In this document: positions 1 to 9,388 of the stretch, piece after piece
Layout: each line of letters starts with the position of its first letter
How positions within the stretch are numbered: the stretch's first letter is position 1
From: Actinoplanes sp. TBRC 11911
GTDB taxonomy: Bacteria > Actinomycetota > Actinomycetes > Mycobacteriales > Micromonosporaceae
DNA: 64,000 bases
Assembly: GCF_012933445.1 (NCBI RefSeq)
Contig: NZ_JABBNC010000004.1
Span: 186,001 to 250,000 of the forward strand
Direction of reading: 5' to 3'
Position numbers and translations under genes: made by a program
The notes under the pieces: model-generated
The model's database searches: none
The model's input: only the letters and a program-made list of their open reading frames with translations
Told to the model about the DNA's origin: nothing

Positions 1-121
1 ACCAGCGGGGCAACCGCCTGATCCGCGGGACGGCTGCCGAGCCGGTCGACGGACTGGTGAGGGGCACGCATACTTCCATGATCGACCTTCGATGCCCCCG
101 GGGCACCCGATTTTCGTCAGC

Positions 122-556
122 TCAGTGGCGGGACAGCACGAAGACGGGGATCACGCGTTCGGTCTTGAGCTGGTAGTCGGCGTAGTCGGGGTACGCCTCG
201 AGGGCCCGCTTCCACCAGAGCTCGCGCTCGTCGCCCTCGGTCTCGCGGGCGACGTAGTCGTGCTTCTCGGTGCCGTCCTGCAGCTCGACGTGCGGTTCGC
301 TGCGTACGTTGTAGACCCAGACCGGGTTCTTCGGCGCGCCGCCCAGCGAGCCGACGACCGCGTACTCGCCGTCGTGCTCGACCCGCATGAGCGGCGTCTT
401 GCGTAACTTGCCGGTCTTCGCACCACGCGTGGTCAGCAAGATGATCGGCATACCGCGCATCGTGCTGCCCGCGGTGCCGCCGGACTGCTCGAACTCCTCG
501 GCCTGCTTACGAGCCCAGTCGGAGGTACTGGGGGCATACTCTCCCTGAAGTGGCAT
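122..556 (-). CDS. Deazaflavin (F420)-dependent nitroreductase-family protein
   Basis: A 144-residue protein of the DDN/DUF385 family. These small split-barrel proteins bind coenzyme F420 or a related flavin and reduce varied substrates, or act in quinone protection. The core shows the family pattern [20 protein letters not shown] near residues 34-53, then a [20 protein letters not shown] strand pair and [15 protein letters not shown] chose the ATG at 556 over an in-frame TTG two codons upstream, because family members begin close to this point. It lies 79 bases downstream of the methyltransferase stop on the same strand and may be the last gene of that transcript. The substrate cannot be told from sequence. 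Confidence 0.88.
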   Translation of the reverse strand: MPLQGEYAPSTSDWARKQAEEFEQSGGTAGSTMRGMPIILLTTRGAKTGKLRKTPLMRVEHDGEYAVVGSLGGAPKNPVWVYNVRSEPHVELQDGTEKHDYVARETEGDERELWWKRALEAYPDYADYQLKTERVIPVFVLSRH

Positions 557-635
557 GCCCAAGAGACTAACCAGATACTTCTCACTTCAAGCAACTACCC
601 CGTCCGTACGCCGTACCGGAGCCCTCCGCGGCTTC

Positions 636-1397
636 TCAGCGGACGCCCACCACCGCCGCGTCGGTGCCGCCCCGCCACAGGACGCCGGCCTCGGTGAAGC
701 CGGCCACCCGCAGCGCGTCCAGGTGCCAGATCGCGGGCGGGGTCCACTCGGTGCTGTGGTGATCCAGCGGGTAGATGCGGTTCCGCTCGACCACCTTCTC
801 CGCCAGGAAGTCGTCCGCCGCGACCAGCTTCCACCAGTCCGTCCACGACGTGGCGGCGCCCGCTGCGTACCGGGCGTCGCGGCGCCCACGGGCGTACGAC
901 CGCAAACGCTCGGACAGCCCCGGCAGCGACTCCTCCGGCATGTGATCGGCGTTCGCGAAGATGCCGCCCGGGCGCAGCACCTCACGGATCTCCCCGTAGA
1001 GCGTCGCCACCCGCTCGGCCGGCAGCCAGTGCAGCGCCGTCGCGGTCAGCACCGCGTCGAAGCCGTCCTCGCTCAGCTTGGACCGCCACGCCGGGTCGCT
1101 CAGATCGGCGTCCACGATCGTGCCGCGCTCGCGCAGTGACGCCGTGGCGATCGCCAGCAGCACCGGGTCCTGGTCGAGCACCGTCACCCGCGCCCCCGGG
1201 AAGCGGGCCAGAGTGCGCAACGCGATGCTCCCGGTGCCGCCGGCCAGGTCGAGCAGCCGGGGCGGCGCTCCGTCGGTCACCGCGGCGACGGCGTTCAGCA
1301 TCGCGCCGAACCGCTCCTCGCGGTCCGGCATGAAGGCCAGCTGCTGCCGGTCCCAGCTCTCCTGGTAGATGTCCGCGTTCGTCAGGTAAGCACTCAT
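636..1397 (-). CDS. Class I SAM-dependent methyltransferase
   Basis: A 253-residue cytoplasmic methyltransferase. Motif I is LLDLAGGTGSIALR (about residues 48-61), followed by the acidic loop VTVLDQDPVLL and motif IV-like FDAVLTATALHWL. This is the UbiE/Methyltransf_25 type that acts on small molecules. The C-terminal half carries many aromatic residues (TSWTDWWKLV) and probably forms the substrate lid. Only 30 bases separate it from the stop of the VWA gene upstream, so it may be cotranscribed with the MoxR cluster. A GGAGG lies 19 bases before the ATG, farther than usual. Function in the cluster is unknown. Confidence 0.85.
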   Translation of the reverse strand: MSAYLTNADIYQESWDRQQLAFMPDREERFGAMLNAVAAVTDGAPPRLLDLAGGTGSIALRTLARFPGARVTVLDQDPVLLAIATASLRERGTIVDADLSDPAWRSKLSEDGFDAVLTATALHWLPAERVATLYGEIREVLRPGGIFANADHMPEESLPGLSERLRSYARGRRDARYAAGAATSWTDWWKLVAADDFLAEKVVERNRIYPLDHHSTEWTPPAIWHLDALRVAGFTEAGVLWRGGTDAAVVGVR

Positions 1398-1427
1398 GTG
1401 CTTAACGCTAGTTACACCTCCGATGCG

Positions 1428-2591
1428 TCACAACCCATCGCGGCCCTCGGCGAAGGCCCGCAGATCCCGGCGCTCGATCGCCGCGGCCATGACCTCGGGA
1501 AACGCGTCCGGCGTGCACGCGAACGCGGGAACACCCAGGGCCGCGAGCGCCGCCGCGTTGTCGTGGTCGTACGCCGGCGCGCCCTCATCGGACAACGCCA
1601 GCAACACCACGACCTGCACCCCGGCCGCCGTCATCTCGGCGACCCGGCGCAGCATCTGCTCCCGTACGCCACCCTCGTACAGATCGGAGATCAGCACGAA
1701 GATGCTGTCCCGCGGCCGCGAGATGAGCTGCTGGCCGTACGCGATCGCCCGGTTGATGTCGGTCCCGCCGCCGAGCTGCGTCCCGAACAGCACCTCCACC
1801 GGATCGCTGAGCTGCTCGGTCAGATCCACCACCGCGGTGTCGAACACGACCAGCGACGTGCGCAGCGACCGCATCGACGCGAGCACCGAGGCGAACACTC
1901 CGGAGAACACGACCGACGCCGCCATCGAGCCGGACTGGTCCACGCACAGCACCACATCGCGCTGCACCGACGTGGTCCGCCGCCCGTACCCGATCAGCCG
2001 GTCCGGGATCACCGTGCGGTATTCGGGCTGGTAGTGCTTGAGGTTGGCGCGGATGGTCCGGTCCCAGTCGATGTCCGCGTGCCGGGGCCGGTTGATCCGG
2101 GCGGCCCGGTTGAGCGCCCCGGTGACCGCCGCACGGGTCTTCTGCGAGATCCGCTTCTCCAGGTCCTCGACGACCGTGCGCACCACCTGCCGGGCCGCCT
2201 CCTTGGTCTTCGCCGGCATCACCCGGTTCAGCGAGAGCAGCGTGCCGACCAGATGCACGTCCGGTTCGACGGCGGCCAGCATCTCCGGCTCGAGCAGCAG
2301 CCGGGTCAGATCCAGCCGCTCGATCGCGTCGGACTGCATGACCTGCACGACCGTGCCGGGGAAATACTCCCGGATGTCGCCGAGCCAGCGGGCGACCTTC
2401 GGCGCCGAGCTGCCCAGCCCGGCCGACCGCCTGCCGCCCTGCTGCTCGGCGGCGTCGGGCCTGCCGCCCGCGTCGTAGAGCGCGGCGAGCGCCGCGTCCA
2501 TCTGACCGTCGCGGCCCTCGGGCTTGCCGAGCGCCTCGTCGGCCGGACCGCCGAGCACCATCCGCCACCGCCGCGACCGTTCGTCGCTCAT
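1428..2591 (-). CDS. VWA domain protein, partner of a MoxR ATPase
   Basis: A 387-residue cytoplasmic protein with no signal peptide or membrane span. The C-terminal half is a von Willebrand A domain with an intact metal-ion-dependent adhesion site, DQSGS at residues 218-222, followed by GGGTDIN and a later SDLYEGG metal loop. The N-terminal 200 residues are helical and contain a low-complexity linker. MoxR-type AAA+ ATPases commonly work with a VWA protein as a metal-dependent substrate adaptor. Its ATG overlaps the DUF5682 stop in ATGA (2588-2591), so the two are translationally coupled. It is the fourth gene of the SWIM-MoxR-DUF5682-VWA series. Confidence 0.9.
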   Translation of the reverse strand: MSDERSRRWRMVLGGPADEALGKPEGRDGQMDAALAALYDAGGRPDAAEQQGGRRSAGLGSSAPKVARWLGDIREYFPGTVVQVMQSDAIERLDLTRLLLEPEMLAAVEPDVHLVGTLLSLNRVMPAKTKEAARQVVRTVVEDLEKRISQKTRAAVTGALNRAARINRPRHADIDWDRTIRANLKHYQPEYRTVIPDRLIGYGRRTTSVQRDVVLCVDQSGSMAASVVFSGVFASVLASMRSLRTSLVVFDTAVVDLTEQLSDPVEVLFGTQLGGGTDINRAIAYGQQLISRPRDSIFVLISDLYEGGVREQMLRRVAEMTAAGVQVVVLLALSDEGAPAYDHDNAAALAALGVPAFACTPDAFPEVMAAAIERRDLRAFAEGRDGL

Positions 2592-4900
2592 CTGGCCTCC
2601 CGTCCGAGTAGCGCGCTGAGGGTGGGCAGCACGAGATCGGCCCGCCCCGGATCGAAGCCCAGCCCGGTCTCGTCCTGCGACCGCTTACCCGCGACGCGTT
2701 CCCCGATCGCGCGCCGCTCGCCGGCCTCGAACGCCCCGAACGTGCGCCGCAGCAACGGCAGCACGTCGTCGAACGCCTCGGCCGGGATGTCGGCCAGCCA
2801 GTCGTCGAGCAGCCGCAGCAGCGCGTCGTCGTGCACCAGCAGCAGCCCGCCGCCGGACAGGAACCCCTCGACCCACGCGGCCGCCTGCGCCGGCGGGGTG
2901 CCCACGGTCAGCGGCAGCCGCAGCCGGCGCCGGGCCTCCGCGGCGTCGAGCAGGCCCGCGTCCAGCAGCAGCCGGGTCAGCCGCCCGGCGAGCAGCCCGT
3001 GCAGGTCGCCGCGCCCGGCGAGCGACACCAGCGTGGCGAGCCAGCGTTCCCGCAGCTCCTCGTCCGCCAGCAGGCCGACCGCGGAGTGCACCGCGTCGAG
3101 CCGGTCGCGCAGGAGCTTCGCCGCCTCGTCGGAGAGCGACCCGACCGCCGACGGCAGCCCCGCGCAGACCCGGCCCAGCAGGCTCGTCGTCACCGCCGCC
3201 AGACCGGCCACGTCGGTGCGCCGCACATCGCCGTAGCGCAGCGTGCGGGCGAGCGCCGGGATCGCCGCCATCAAATGGTTGACGTCCGCGTCCAGCGCGG
3301 CGCGGGCGTCGAGCGAGGCGAGGACCCGGGGGTACGCGTCGGTGAGCTCCGCCAGCAGGCACGTCTCGACCAGGGCGGTCACGTCGGCGAGCGTCTCCGC
3401 GTCGTCCGCGGCGCGCACCACCTTGGCCGTCGCGGCCGCCGCCACCGTGGTGCCGTACATGCTGGCCTCGACCAGCCGCACCGCGAACTCCGGCTGCCAC
3501 CGCAGCCGCCACTCCTCGCGGAACGTCCCGGTGCCGCGGCGCCCTTCGGCGGGCTCACCCCAGGGCACGTCGATCATTCGAAGCCGATGCAGCAGCCGGC
3601 TGCGCCGCAGGTCGTTGTCCTTCCGCAAGTCAAGATCAAGCGCCCGCTCCAGCGCCTCCGGCTTGAGCTTCACGGACCGCTGCTGCGCGGCGAGATCCTT
3701 CGCCAGCGGCACGGCCGGCATCTCTTCCGGTACGCCACCGAGCCGTTCCCCGACCACCAGCTTCTTGTTGATGAGCTCCACGCGCAGCGGCTCGCCGTCG
3801 CACATGACCGCCTCGGCGGCCTCGGTCACCTCGGCCAGCCCGGCCAGCGGCCGCCCGCGCAGCGTCGCCAGCGACTCGGCCAGCCGCGTCGCCTCGATCA
3901 CGTGCGCCGACGACGTAGGCACCCCCTCGGCGCGCAGCACCCCGGCGGCGTCGACCAGCCAGCGCGGCACCACGTCGTCGGCGGCGCCGAACAGATGGTG
4001 ATACCACCCCGGCGACCGCACCCCCGCCCCGTAGCCCGACCAGGACGCCAGCCGCCCGTAGGTCCACGGCACCCAGGTGAACGAGACCTTGCGTTTCCGC
4101 CGCCCCTTGAGCAGCGCCGCGTCATCCTTGACCGCGACCTTGCGGGCCAGCGCCGGCACATGCCAGGCCCCGCAGACCACCACGATGTCCTCGTACGACT
4201 TGCGCACCTCCCGCAGGACCGTCCGCATGTACGCCTCGCGCACCAGGTCGTCCGGGTCCTCGGCCGACCCGTCCCGGATGGCCGTCATGGCCTCGGCGAT
4301 GGCCTCGAACGCCGGCATCCCGCGATGCTCGACGACGTCCTCCCACCAGCGTTCCGGATCGTCGTACCCGGCGGCGCCGGCCAGCTCCGCGATCGGGTCG
4401 AGGGGCCGCAGCTTCGCCGCCCCGTCGAGCAGCTCAACGCCGCCATCGGGGTCCGGCTCGGCGGGTTCGGGGGTGGGGTGAGACGGCTGCGGGCCTGCCT
4501 CCGGCCCCGGTTCCAGCCCGGCCGGCACCGCAGGCTCGGGCGCGGGCGGGGCGGGGGCGGCGGGTTTGGTCCGCGCGGCTCGGCCGGACAAGCGGTACGC
4601 GAACGGCAGGTCGAAGAAGCGGACCGGGACCCCGTGCTCGACCGCCCAGCGGATCGCCTGCCACTCCGGGGAGAACACCGCGAACGGCCAGAACGCGGCG
4701 TGGCGCGGGTCGTCCGTCGCGTAGCCCAGCAGCGCCACCGGGGGCTGCAAGCCGGTGTCGGCCACCCAGCGCACCAGATCGTCGGCCTCCGGCGGGCCCT
4801 CCACCAGCAGCACGTCCGGTGGCTGGCGCTCGAGCTCCTGCACCACGGCCCGCGCCGAACCCGGGCCGTGGTGGCGAATGCCGTAGAGCCGTTCAGGCAT
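2588..4900 (-). CDS. DUF5682 family protein with two GxxH motifs
   Basis: A 770-residue cytoplasmic protein of unknown biochemical function. It opens with GIRHHGPGSAR: the first GxxH is G7-H10, a conserved-looking glutamate is E34 in LLVEGPPE, and a second GxxH is GAWH at 244-247. This spacing resembles the TIKI/TraB/EreA-type hydrolase fold, in which two GxxH motifs and an acidic residue form a metal site; that link is my inference. A Pro-rich linker spans about 110-155, and the last 450 residues are helical repeats. The start at 4900 was preferred to 4924 because family members start MPER-like. Its first 8 bases overlap the MoxR stop. Confidence 0.88.
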   Translation of the reverse strand: MPERLYGIRHHGPGSARAVVQELERQPPDVLLVEGPPEADDLVRWVADTGLQPPVALLGYATDDPRHAAFWPFAVFSPEWQAIRWAVEHGVPVRFFDLPFAYRLSGRAARTKPAAPAPPAPEPAVPAGLEPGPEAGPQPSHPTPEPAEPDPDGGVELLDGAAKLRPLDPIAELAGAAGYDDPERWWEDVVEHRGMPAFEAIAEAMTAIRDGSAEDPDDLVREAYMRTVLREVRKSYEDIVVVCGAWHVPALARKVAVKDDAALLKGRRKRKVSFTWVPWTYGRLASWSGYGAGVRSPGWYHHLFGAADDVVPRWLVDAAGVLRAEGVPTSSAHVIEATRLAESLATLRGRPLAGLAEVTEAAEAVMCDGEPLRVELINKKLVVGERLGGVPEEMPAVPLAKDLAAQQRSVKLKPEALERALDLDLRKDNDLRRSRLLHRLRMIDVPWGEPAEGRRGTGTFREEWRLRWQPEFAVRLVEASMYGTTVAAAATAKVVRAADDAETLADVTALVETCLLAELTDAYPRVLASLDARAALDADVNHLMAAIPALARTLRYGDVRRTDVAGLAAVTTSLLGRVCAGLPSAVGSLSDEAAKLLRDRLDAVHSAVGLLADEELRERWLATLVSLAGRGDLHGLLAGRLTRLLLDAGLLDAAEARRRLRLPLTVGTPPAQAAAWVEGFLSGGGLLLVHDDALLRLLDDWLADIPAEAFDDVLPLLRRTFGAFEAGERRAIGERVAGKRSQDETGLGFDPGRADLVLPTLSALLGREAR

Positions 4901-5954
4901 CGCGGGCGGCCCGGTAGAAGTCACGCCAGTCCTCGCGCTCGCGGACCACCGTCTCCAGGTATTCGCGCCAGACCACGCCGTCGGACACCGGGTCCTTGAC
5001 GACCGCGCCGACGATCCCGGCCGCGACGTCGGACGGGTGCAGGCGGCCGTCGCCGAAGTGGGCCGCCAGCGCCATCCCGTTCGTGATCACCGAGATCGCC
5101 TCGGCGGTGGAGAGCGTGCCGGTCGGTGATTTCAGCTTGGTGCGGCCGTCCTCGGTGAGCCCGCCGCGCAGCTCGCGGAAGACCGTCACCACCCGCCGGA
5201 TCTCTTCCAGCGCCGCCGGGACCTCGGGCAGGTCGAGCGACCGGCCGAGCTGGGCGACCCGGCGCACCACGATCTCCACCTCGTCGTCGGCCGACGCCGG
5301 GACCGGCAGCACCACCGTGTTGAACCGGCGGCGCAGCGCGCTGGACAGCTCGTTCACCCCGCGGTCGCGGTCGTTGGCGGTGGCGATCAGGTTGAAGCCG
5401 CGCTGCGCCGCGACCTCCGTGTTCAGTTCCGGGATCGGCAGCGTCTTCTCGGACAGGATCGTGATCAGCGCGTCCTGCACGTCGGACGGCACCCGGGTGA
5501 GCTCCTCCAGCCGCGCGATCGAGCCGGTCCGCATCGCCCGCATGATCGGGCTGGGCACCAGCGCCGCGTCGGTCGGGCCGTCGGCGAGCAGGCGAGCGTA
5601 GTTCCAGCCGTACAGGATCGACTCCTCCGCGGTGCCGGCCGTGCCCTGCACCAGCAGCGTCGAGTCGCCGGAGATGGCCGCCGCGAGATGCTCGGACACC
5701 CACGTCTTGGCCGTGCCGGGCACCCCCAGCAGCAGCAACGCGCGGTCGGTGACCAGCGTGGACACCGCGACCTCCACGAGCCGGCGCGGTCCCACGTACT
5801 TCGGGGTGATCTTCGCGCCGTCGCCGAGCAGGTATGTCACCACGGCCTGCGGGGAGAGCCGCCACCCGGGCGGGCGGGGGCGGTCGTCGGCGGCGGCGAG
5901 CTGGGCCAGCTCCTCGGCGTACTGGTCCTCGGCGTGCGGGCGCAGTGCGGTCAC
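4893..5954 (-). CDS. MoxR-type AAA+ ATPase
   Basis: A 353-residue AAA+ ATPase of the MoxR branch. Walker A is GVPGTAKT (77-84). The Walker B region reads IARLEELTRVPSDVQDAL, sensor 1 is LIATANDRDRG, and the arginine-finger area is SSALRRRFNTV. MoxR ATPases act as chaperone-like machines on client proteins or metal centres, often through a VWA partner, which is two genes downstream here. The start is GTG at 5954: AAGGAG sits just upstream and GTGA overlaps the SWIM gene stop by 4 bases. Coding in this frame stays open far upstream inside the SWIM gene, but that extension is not part of the protein. Confidence 0.92.
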   Translation of the reverse strand: MTALRPHAEDQYAEELAQLAAADDRPRPPGWRLSPQAVVTYLLGDGAKITPKYVGPRRLVEVAVSTLVTDRALLLLGVPGTAKTWVSEHLAAAISGDSTLLVQGTAGTAEESILYGWNYARLLADGPTDAALVPSPIMRAMRTGSIARLEELTRVPSDVQDALITILSEKTLPIPELNTEVAAQRGFNLIATANDRDRGVNELSSALRRRFNTVVLPVPASADDEVEIVVRRVAQLGRSLDLPEVPAALEEIRRVVTVFRELRGGLTEDGRTKLKSPTGTLSTAEAISVITNGMALAAHFGDGRLHPSDVAAGIVGAVVKDPVSDGVVWREYLETVVREREDWRDFYRAARDA

Positions 5955-8695
5955 TTCGACTCCTTGGTGGACGGCGGAAAACCCAGCTCGGCGAACATGT
6001 CCTGCCGGAAGGCCAAGGCGCGGGCGAGGTCGGCGACCGGGCGGGCCCGCGTCGACGCGGCCGGTTCCTGGTCGAGCTGCAGCGCCAGCCGCGCCACCGT
6101 ATCGGCGTACCCGGGCGGCATGGCCAGGGCGGCGGCCCGGCACAACTCGCCGAGCTGCCACGTGTGCCGGTCGTTGCGGGCGCGGTGCGCGATCGTCTCC
6201 AGCACGGCCACCGACAGCTCCTCGGGCCAGCGGCCGGGGTGGATGGCGAGCAGACGATGGGCCATCGGGTCCTCCCGGCGCAGAGCGTCGGCGGCGAGCC
6301 GGCCCAGCGCGTCCGGCGGCAGCACCAGATGCAGATCCCACCGCACGGACTCGCGCAGCGCGGCGGACGCCTCGCTGAGCAGCACGCCCGCCCACGCCGC
6401 GTCGTCCTGCGCCACCGCGGCCTTGGCCCAGCCGTGCAGCAGCGCGGTCTCCCAGTCGTTGTGCCGGGCCAGCGCCAGCATCGTCGGCGGGTCGGCCCAC
6501 GTCGCCAGGGGAGTGCCGGCCAGCACCTCCTCGAGCAGCCAGGCGCTCACGCCGAGGCCGCGGGCCGGGGTCGCGGCGACCCCGTCGCGCCGCAGCTCCG
6601 CGGACAGCTCGGCGGGCGGCGTGACGACCAGCCGGCCCGGGCGCTCGAACCGGACCGCGGCCCTTGCGCGTTCCGCCATGCGTGCGCCGAGCGCCGACCC
6701 GGGCAGCCGGCGCAGCAGCTCGAGGGCCGCCTCGCGCACCTCCTTGCGGCGGTCGTCGAGCGCCGCCTCCAGGAACGGGTCGTCGTCGAGCGACAGGCCG
6801 ACGCCCAGGACGGCCACGAACCGTGCCCGATCCTCCGACGAGTCCTGCTGCCACGTGCTTTCGAGCAGCTCGCGGCCGCGCGCCGGGTCGGTCTCGCGCA
6901 GCGATGTCAGCAACCCGAGACGCTCGCCGGAACCGCCCGTCTCCCACGAGCCCGCGGCCGACGCCTCCTCCCGCAGCCACCGCCAGTCGGCGCGGCGGCC
7001 CGCCAGCCAGGCGCCGCGCTGGCCGGCGACCCGGGCCAGGTCGGGCCGGATGATCGAGTTGCGGCGGCCGGCGTCCAGCAGGCCGGGCAGCGCGGCCGGT
7101 GGCACGTGCCCGCCGCGTTCCGCCGCGGCCGCAAGCCATTGCGCGAGGAGTTCCTGGGCGAGCGGCACACCCTCGCCGAGGATGCGGATCAGCCGGGCGC
7201 CGGCCGCGGCGGGCAGCGGAGCGTCGGTCTCGTCGGGGGCGGGCGACACCGGCTCGTGCCCGGTCGCGGGCAGCACGCCGGCGCGGTGCCTCAGGAGCGC
7301 GACCGCGGCCGCGTCCAGCAGGGAGCCCTCGCCCGTCCAGGGACGGCGGTTCGTGCCGACCAGGGCCGCCGCCAGCAGCGCGGGCGGCAGCTCGGGGCTG
7401 CGCCGCGCGGTCGGCTCGGGCCACGTCGCCGCCGCGGGCACGAACGCACCGTCGACCCAGGCGGACAGCGGGCGCAGCCCGGACGGCGACCACTCGGCCG
7501 CCACCGTCGCGGGCCGGCCACCGGCGGCGGCCAGCAGCCACCACGGCTCGCGATGGCCGGGCGCGAGCGGAAGCCCCTCGCCGGTGGCGTCGACCAGCCA
7601 GCCGTCGCCGGTCAGCCGGACGTCGTCGAGCAGCATCGGCGCGTCGTAGCGCCAAGGCTCGGCGGCGATCGTCGAGGACCAGCCGTGCAGGGCGGCGGCC
7701 AGCGGTTTCGTGCCGTCCGGGGAGCGGAACGGCTCGGCGGCGCTCTGCCGTTCGGCCACCAGCGCGCGCAACGGCGCCGCGCCCGGATAGAAGGCCAGCT
7801 CGCCGCGGAACTCGGTGCCCGGCACGAGATCGGCGACCAGCGACTGGCCCGGCGCGGCGAAGGACAGGACCAGCGCGAACCGGTCGTGTGCCGAGCCGTG
7901 CAGCCACGTGCGCCGGGTGGTCAGCGCGCCGTCGTCGGTCTCCACCTGGCCGAGCACCTGCCAGCGGTCGGCGACCCGGGGACCGGCCAGCACGTCGTCG
8001 GTGCCGACCGGGAACCCGATGCGGCTGCGGACCGTCGCGGCCAGCTCCGGTGGCAGGTCGGCGAGCCGCTCATAGCCGGAGACCAGCAGCCGGAGCAACG
8101 CGAGCTCGCCCAGCAGACGGTCGGCCCAGTGCGGCCCGACCCCGGCGTAGAAGCCCAACCGGCGCACGGCGGAAGCGGCCGCCGGCGCCTGGGCGTCGAC
8201 CAGGCGGGCGGCCATCGTCTCGAAGGACCGCTGGCTGTCGGCCAGGCCCTGCCGCACCTGATCGTCGAGCCAGCGGCGCAGCTCGGCCATGCCGCCGGCG
8301 ACCCGCTCGGCCCGCTGCTCGGCCCGTTTCGCGGCGGCCACCGGATCGGGCGTCGAGGCGGCCCGCGGCCTGGTGGCGCGGGCGGCGCGCGCGGCCTGCC
8401 ACTCCCGGGCGAAGGCCGGCGCGTCCGCGTCCGAAACGCCCTGCTCGGCCCAGCGGATCATCAGGCCCAGGGCGTGCTTGCAGGGGATCTTGCGGCTGGG
8501 GCAGGAGCAGCGATACGCCGGACCGGACAGATCGACACAAACCTGATAGCGGTGGTACACACCCCATAGAATGTCGTCGAGCCGGCCGGTCGCCGACCAG
8601 GACGCGGCGCCGGACAGCGCACGGGCGGCACCCACCGACGACGCGTCCGGAGCGAGCGCCTCGATCTGGCTGGTGGACCACCGTTCATCAAGCAC
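5951..8695 (-). CDS. SWIM zinc-finger protein fused to a DUF5691-like domain
   Basis: A 914-residue protein and the first gene of the MoxR cluster. The SWIM zinc finger is CSC...CKH with ligands C63, C65, C72 and H74; SWIM fingers mediate DNA or protein binding. Residues about 80-430 form the usual remainder of a bacterial SWIM protein. From about 436 a second module begins with LPPALLAAALVGTNRRPW, the hallmark opening of DUF5691, and ends in HEAT-like helices. In related clusters, as I recall them, these modules are often separate adjacent genes, so this looks like a fusion. The start is GTG. The neighbouring gene at 8744 is divergent, so the cluster promoter should lie in 8696-8743. Confidence 0.88.
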   Translation of the reverse strand: MLDERWSTSQIEALAPDASSVGAARALSGAASWSATGRLDDILWGVYHRYQVCVDLSGPAYRCSCPSRKIPCKHALGLMIRWAEQGVSDADAPAFAREWQAARAARATRPRAASTPDPVAAAKRAEQRAERVAGGMAELRRWLDDQVRQGLADSQRSFETMAARLVDAQAPAAASAVRRLGFYAGVGPHWADRLLGELALLRLLVSGYERLADLPPELAATVRSRIGFPVGTDDVLAGPRVADRWQVLGQVETDDGALTTRRTWLHGSAHDRFALVLSFAAPGQSLVADLVPGTEFRGELAFYPGAAPLRALVAERQSAAEPFRSPDGTKPLAAALHGWSSTIAAEPWRYDAPMLLDDVRLTGDGWLVDATGEGLPLAPGHREPWWLLAAAGGRPATVAAEWSPSGLRPLSAWVDGAFVPAAATWPEPTARRSPELPPALLAAALVGTNRRPWTGEGSLLDAAAVALLRHRAGVLPATGHEPVSPAPDETDAPLPAAAGARLIRILGEGVPLAQELLAQWLAAAAERGGHVPPAALPGLLDAGRRNSIIRPDLARVAGQRGAWLAGRRADWRWLREEASAAGSWETGGSGERLGLLTSLRETDPARGRELLESTWQQDSSEDRARFVAVLGVGLSLDDDPFLEAALDDRRKEVREAALELLRRLPGSALGARMAERARAAVRFERPGRLVVTPPAELSAELRRDGVAATPARGLGVSAWLLEEVLAGTPLATWADPPTMLALARHNDWETALLHGWAKAAVAQDDAAWAGVLLSEASAALRESVRWDLHLVLPPDALGRLAADALRREDPMAHRLLAIHPGRWPEELSVAVLETIAHRARNDRHTWQLGELCRAAALAMPPGYADTVARLALQLDQEPAASTRARPVADLARALAFRQDMFAELGFPPSTKESK

Positions 8696-8743
8696 GGGGC
8701 AACCCTAGGCCGGGCGTACGACATTTTCCGGAGGGAAGAAGCG

Positions 8744-9388
8744 ATGAAGATCGTGGTCTTCGGCGCGACCGGCATGGTCGGTCAGGGCGTGCTGCGCGAA
8801 TGCCTGCTCGCGCCCGACGTCGAGCTCGTCCTCGCGCCGATCCGCACCACCACCGGCGTCAGCCACCCGAAGTTACGCGAGTCACGCATCGACGACTTCA
8901 CCGACTTATCGGCCATCCGCGACGACCTCGCCGGCTGCGACGCCTGTTTCTACTGCCTGGGCGTCTCCTCGGTGGGCATGAGCGAGGCCGATTACACCCG
9001 GGTCTCCTACGACTTCCCGATGGCCGCGGCGCGCATCCTGGCCCAGCTCAACCCCAAGGCGACCTTTGTGTACGTCTCGGGCGCCGGCACCCGCACCGAC
9101 AGCCGGCAGATGTGGGCGCGCGTCAAGGGTCGCACCGAGCAGCAGATCATCGAGATGCTCCCGAACGGTTACGCGTTCCGGCCCGGGATCATCCAGCCTA
9201 CGTACGGGGTCCGGTCGAAAGTCCGTTGGTACAACGCCGCCTACACCGTCCTCGCGCCGCTGTTCCCGCTGCTGGAACGGATCGCGCCGAGCCGGGTGAC
9301 CACCACCGACCGGCTCGGCCGGGCCATGTTACGGGCGGCGCGCACCGGCTATCCCGGCCACGTCGTGGCGAACGCCGACCTGCGTTAG
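8744..9388 (+). CDS. NAD(P)-binding Rossmann protein, atypical SDR/NmrA-like
   Basis: A 214-residue protein with a clear dinucleotide-binding N-terminus (MKIVVFGATGMVGQGV; GxxGxxG at 7-13). It contains YVSGAGT where classic reductases have the catalytic Ser, and FRPGIIQPTYG further on, typical of the NAD(P)H-binding family that includes YbjT/HTATIP2-like proteins. No complete YxxxK is visible, so it may sense or bind NAD(P)H rather than catalyse a classical SDR reaction. A strong ribosome site, CGGAGGGAAGAAGCG, precedes the ATG. Its last 4 bases overlap the stop of the convergent gene at 9385. Confidence 0.85.
   Translation: MKIVVFGATGMVGQGVLRECLLAPDVELVLAPIRTTTGVSHPKLRESRIDDFTDLSAIRDDLAGCDACFYCLGVSSVGMSEADYTRVSYDFPMAAARILAQLNPKATFVYVSGAGTRTDSRQMWARVKGRTEQQIIEMLPNGYAFRPGIIQPTYGVRSKVRWYNAAYTVLAPLFPLLERIAPSRVTTTDRLGRAMLRAARTGYPGHVVANADLR

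Noticed and set aside
1-121. Possible end or start of a gene at the left edge
   Set aside because: Several frames are open for 100 bases on both strands, but none shows a motif, ribosome site or convincing terminus.
1398-3236. Long plus-strand open frame of 612 codons
   Set aside because: It runs antisense to the VWA and DUF5682 genes, is Arg/Pro/His-rich and has no domain or ribosome site; a high-GC shadow frame.
4893-7907. A 1004-codon version of the MoxR ATPase
   Set aside because: The upstream 650 codons are antisense-like junk within the SWIM gene; GTG at 5954 with AAGGAG and a 4-base overlap is the sensible start.
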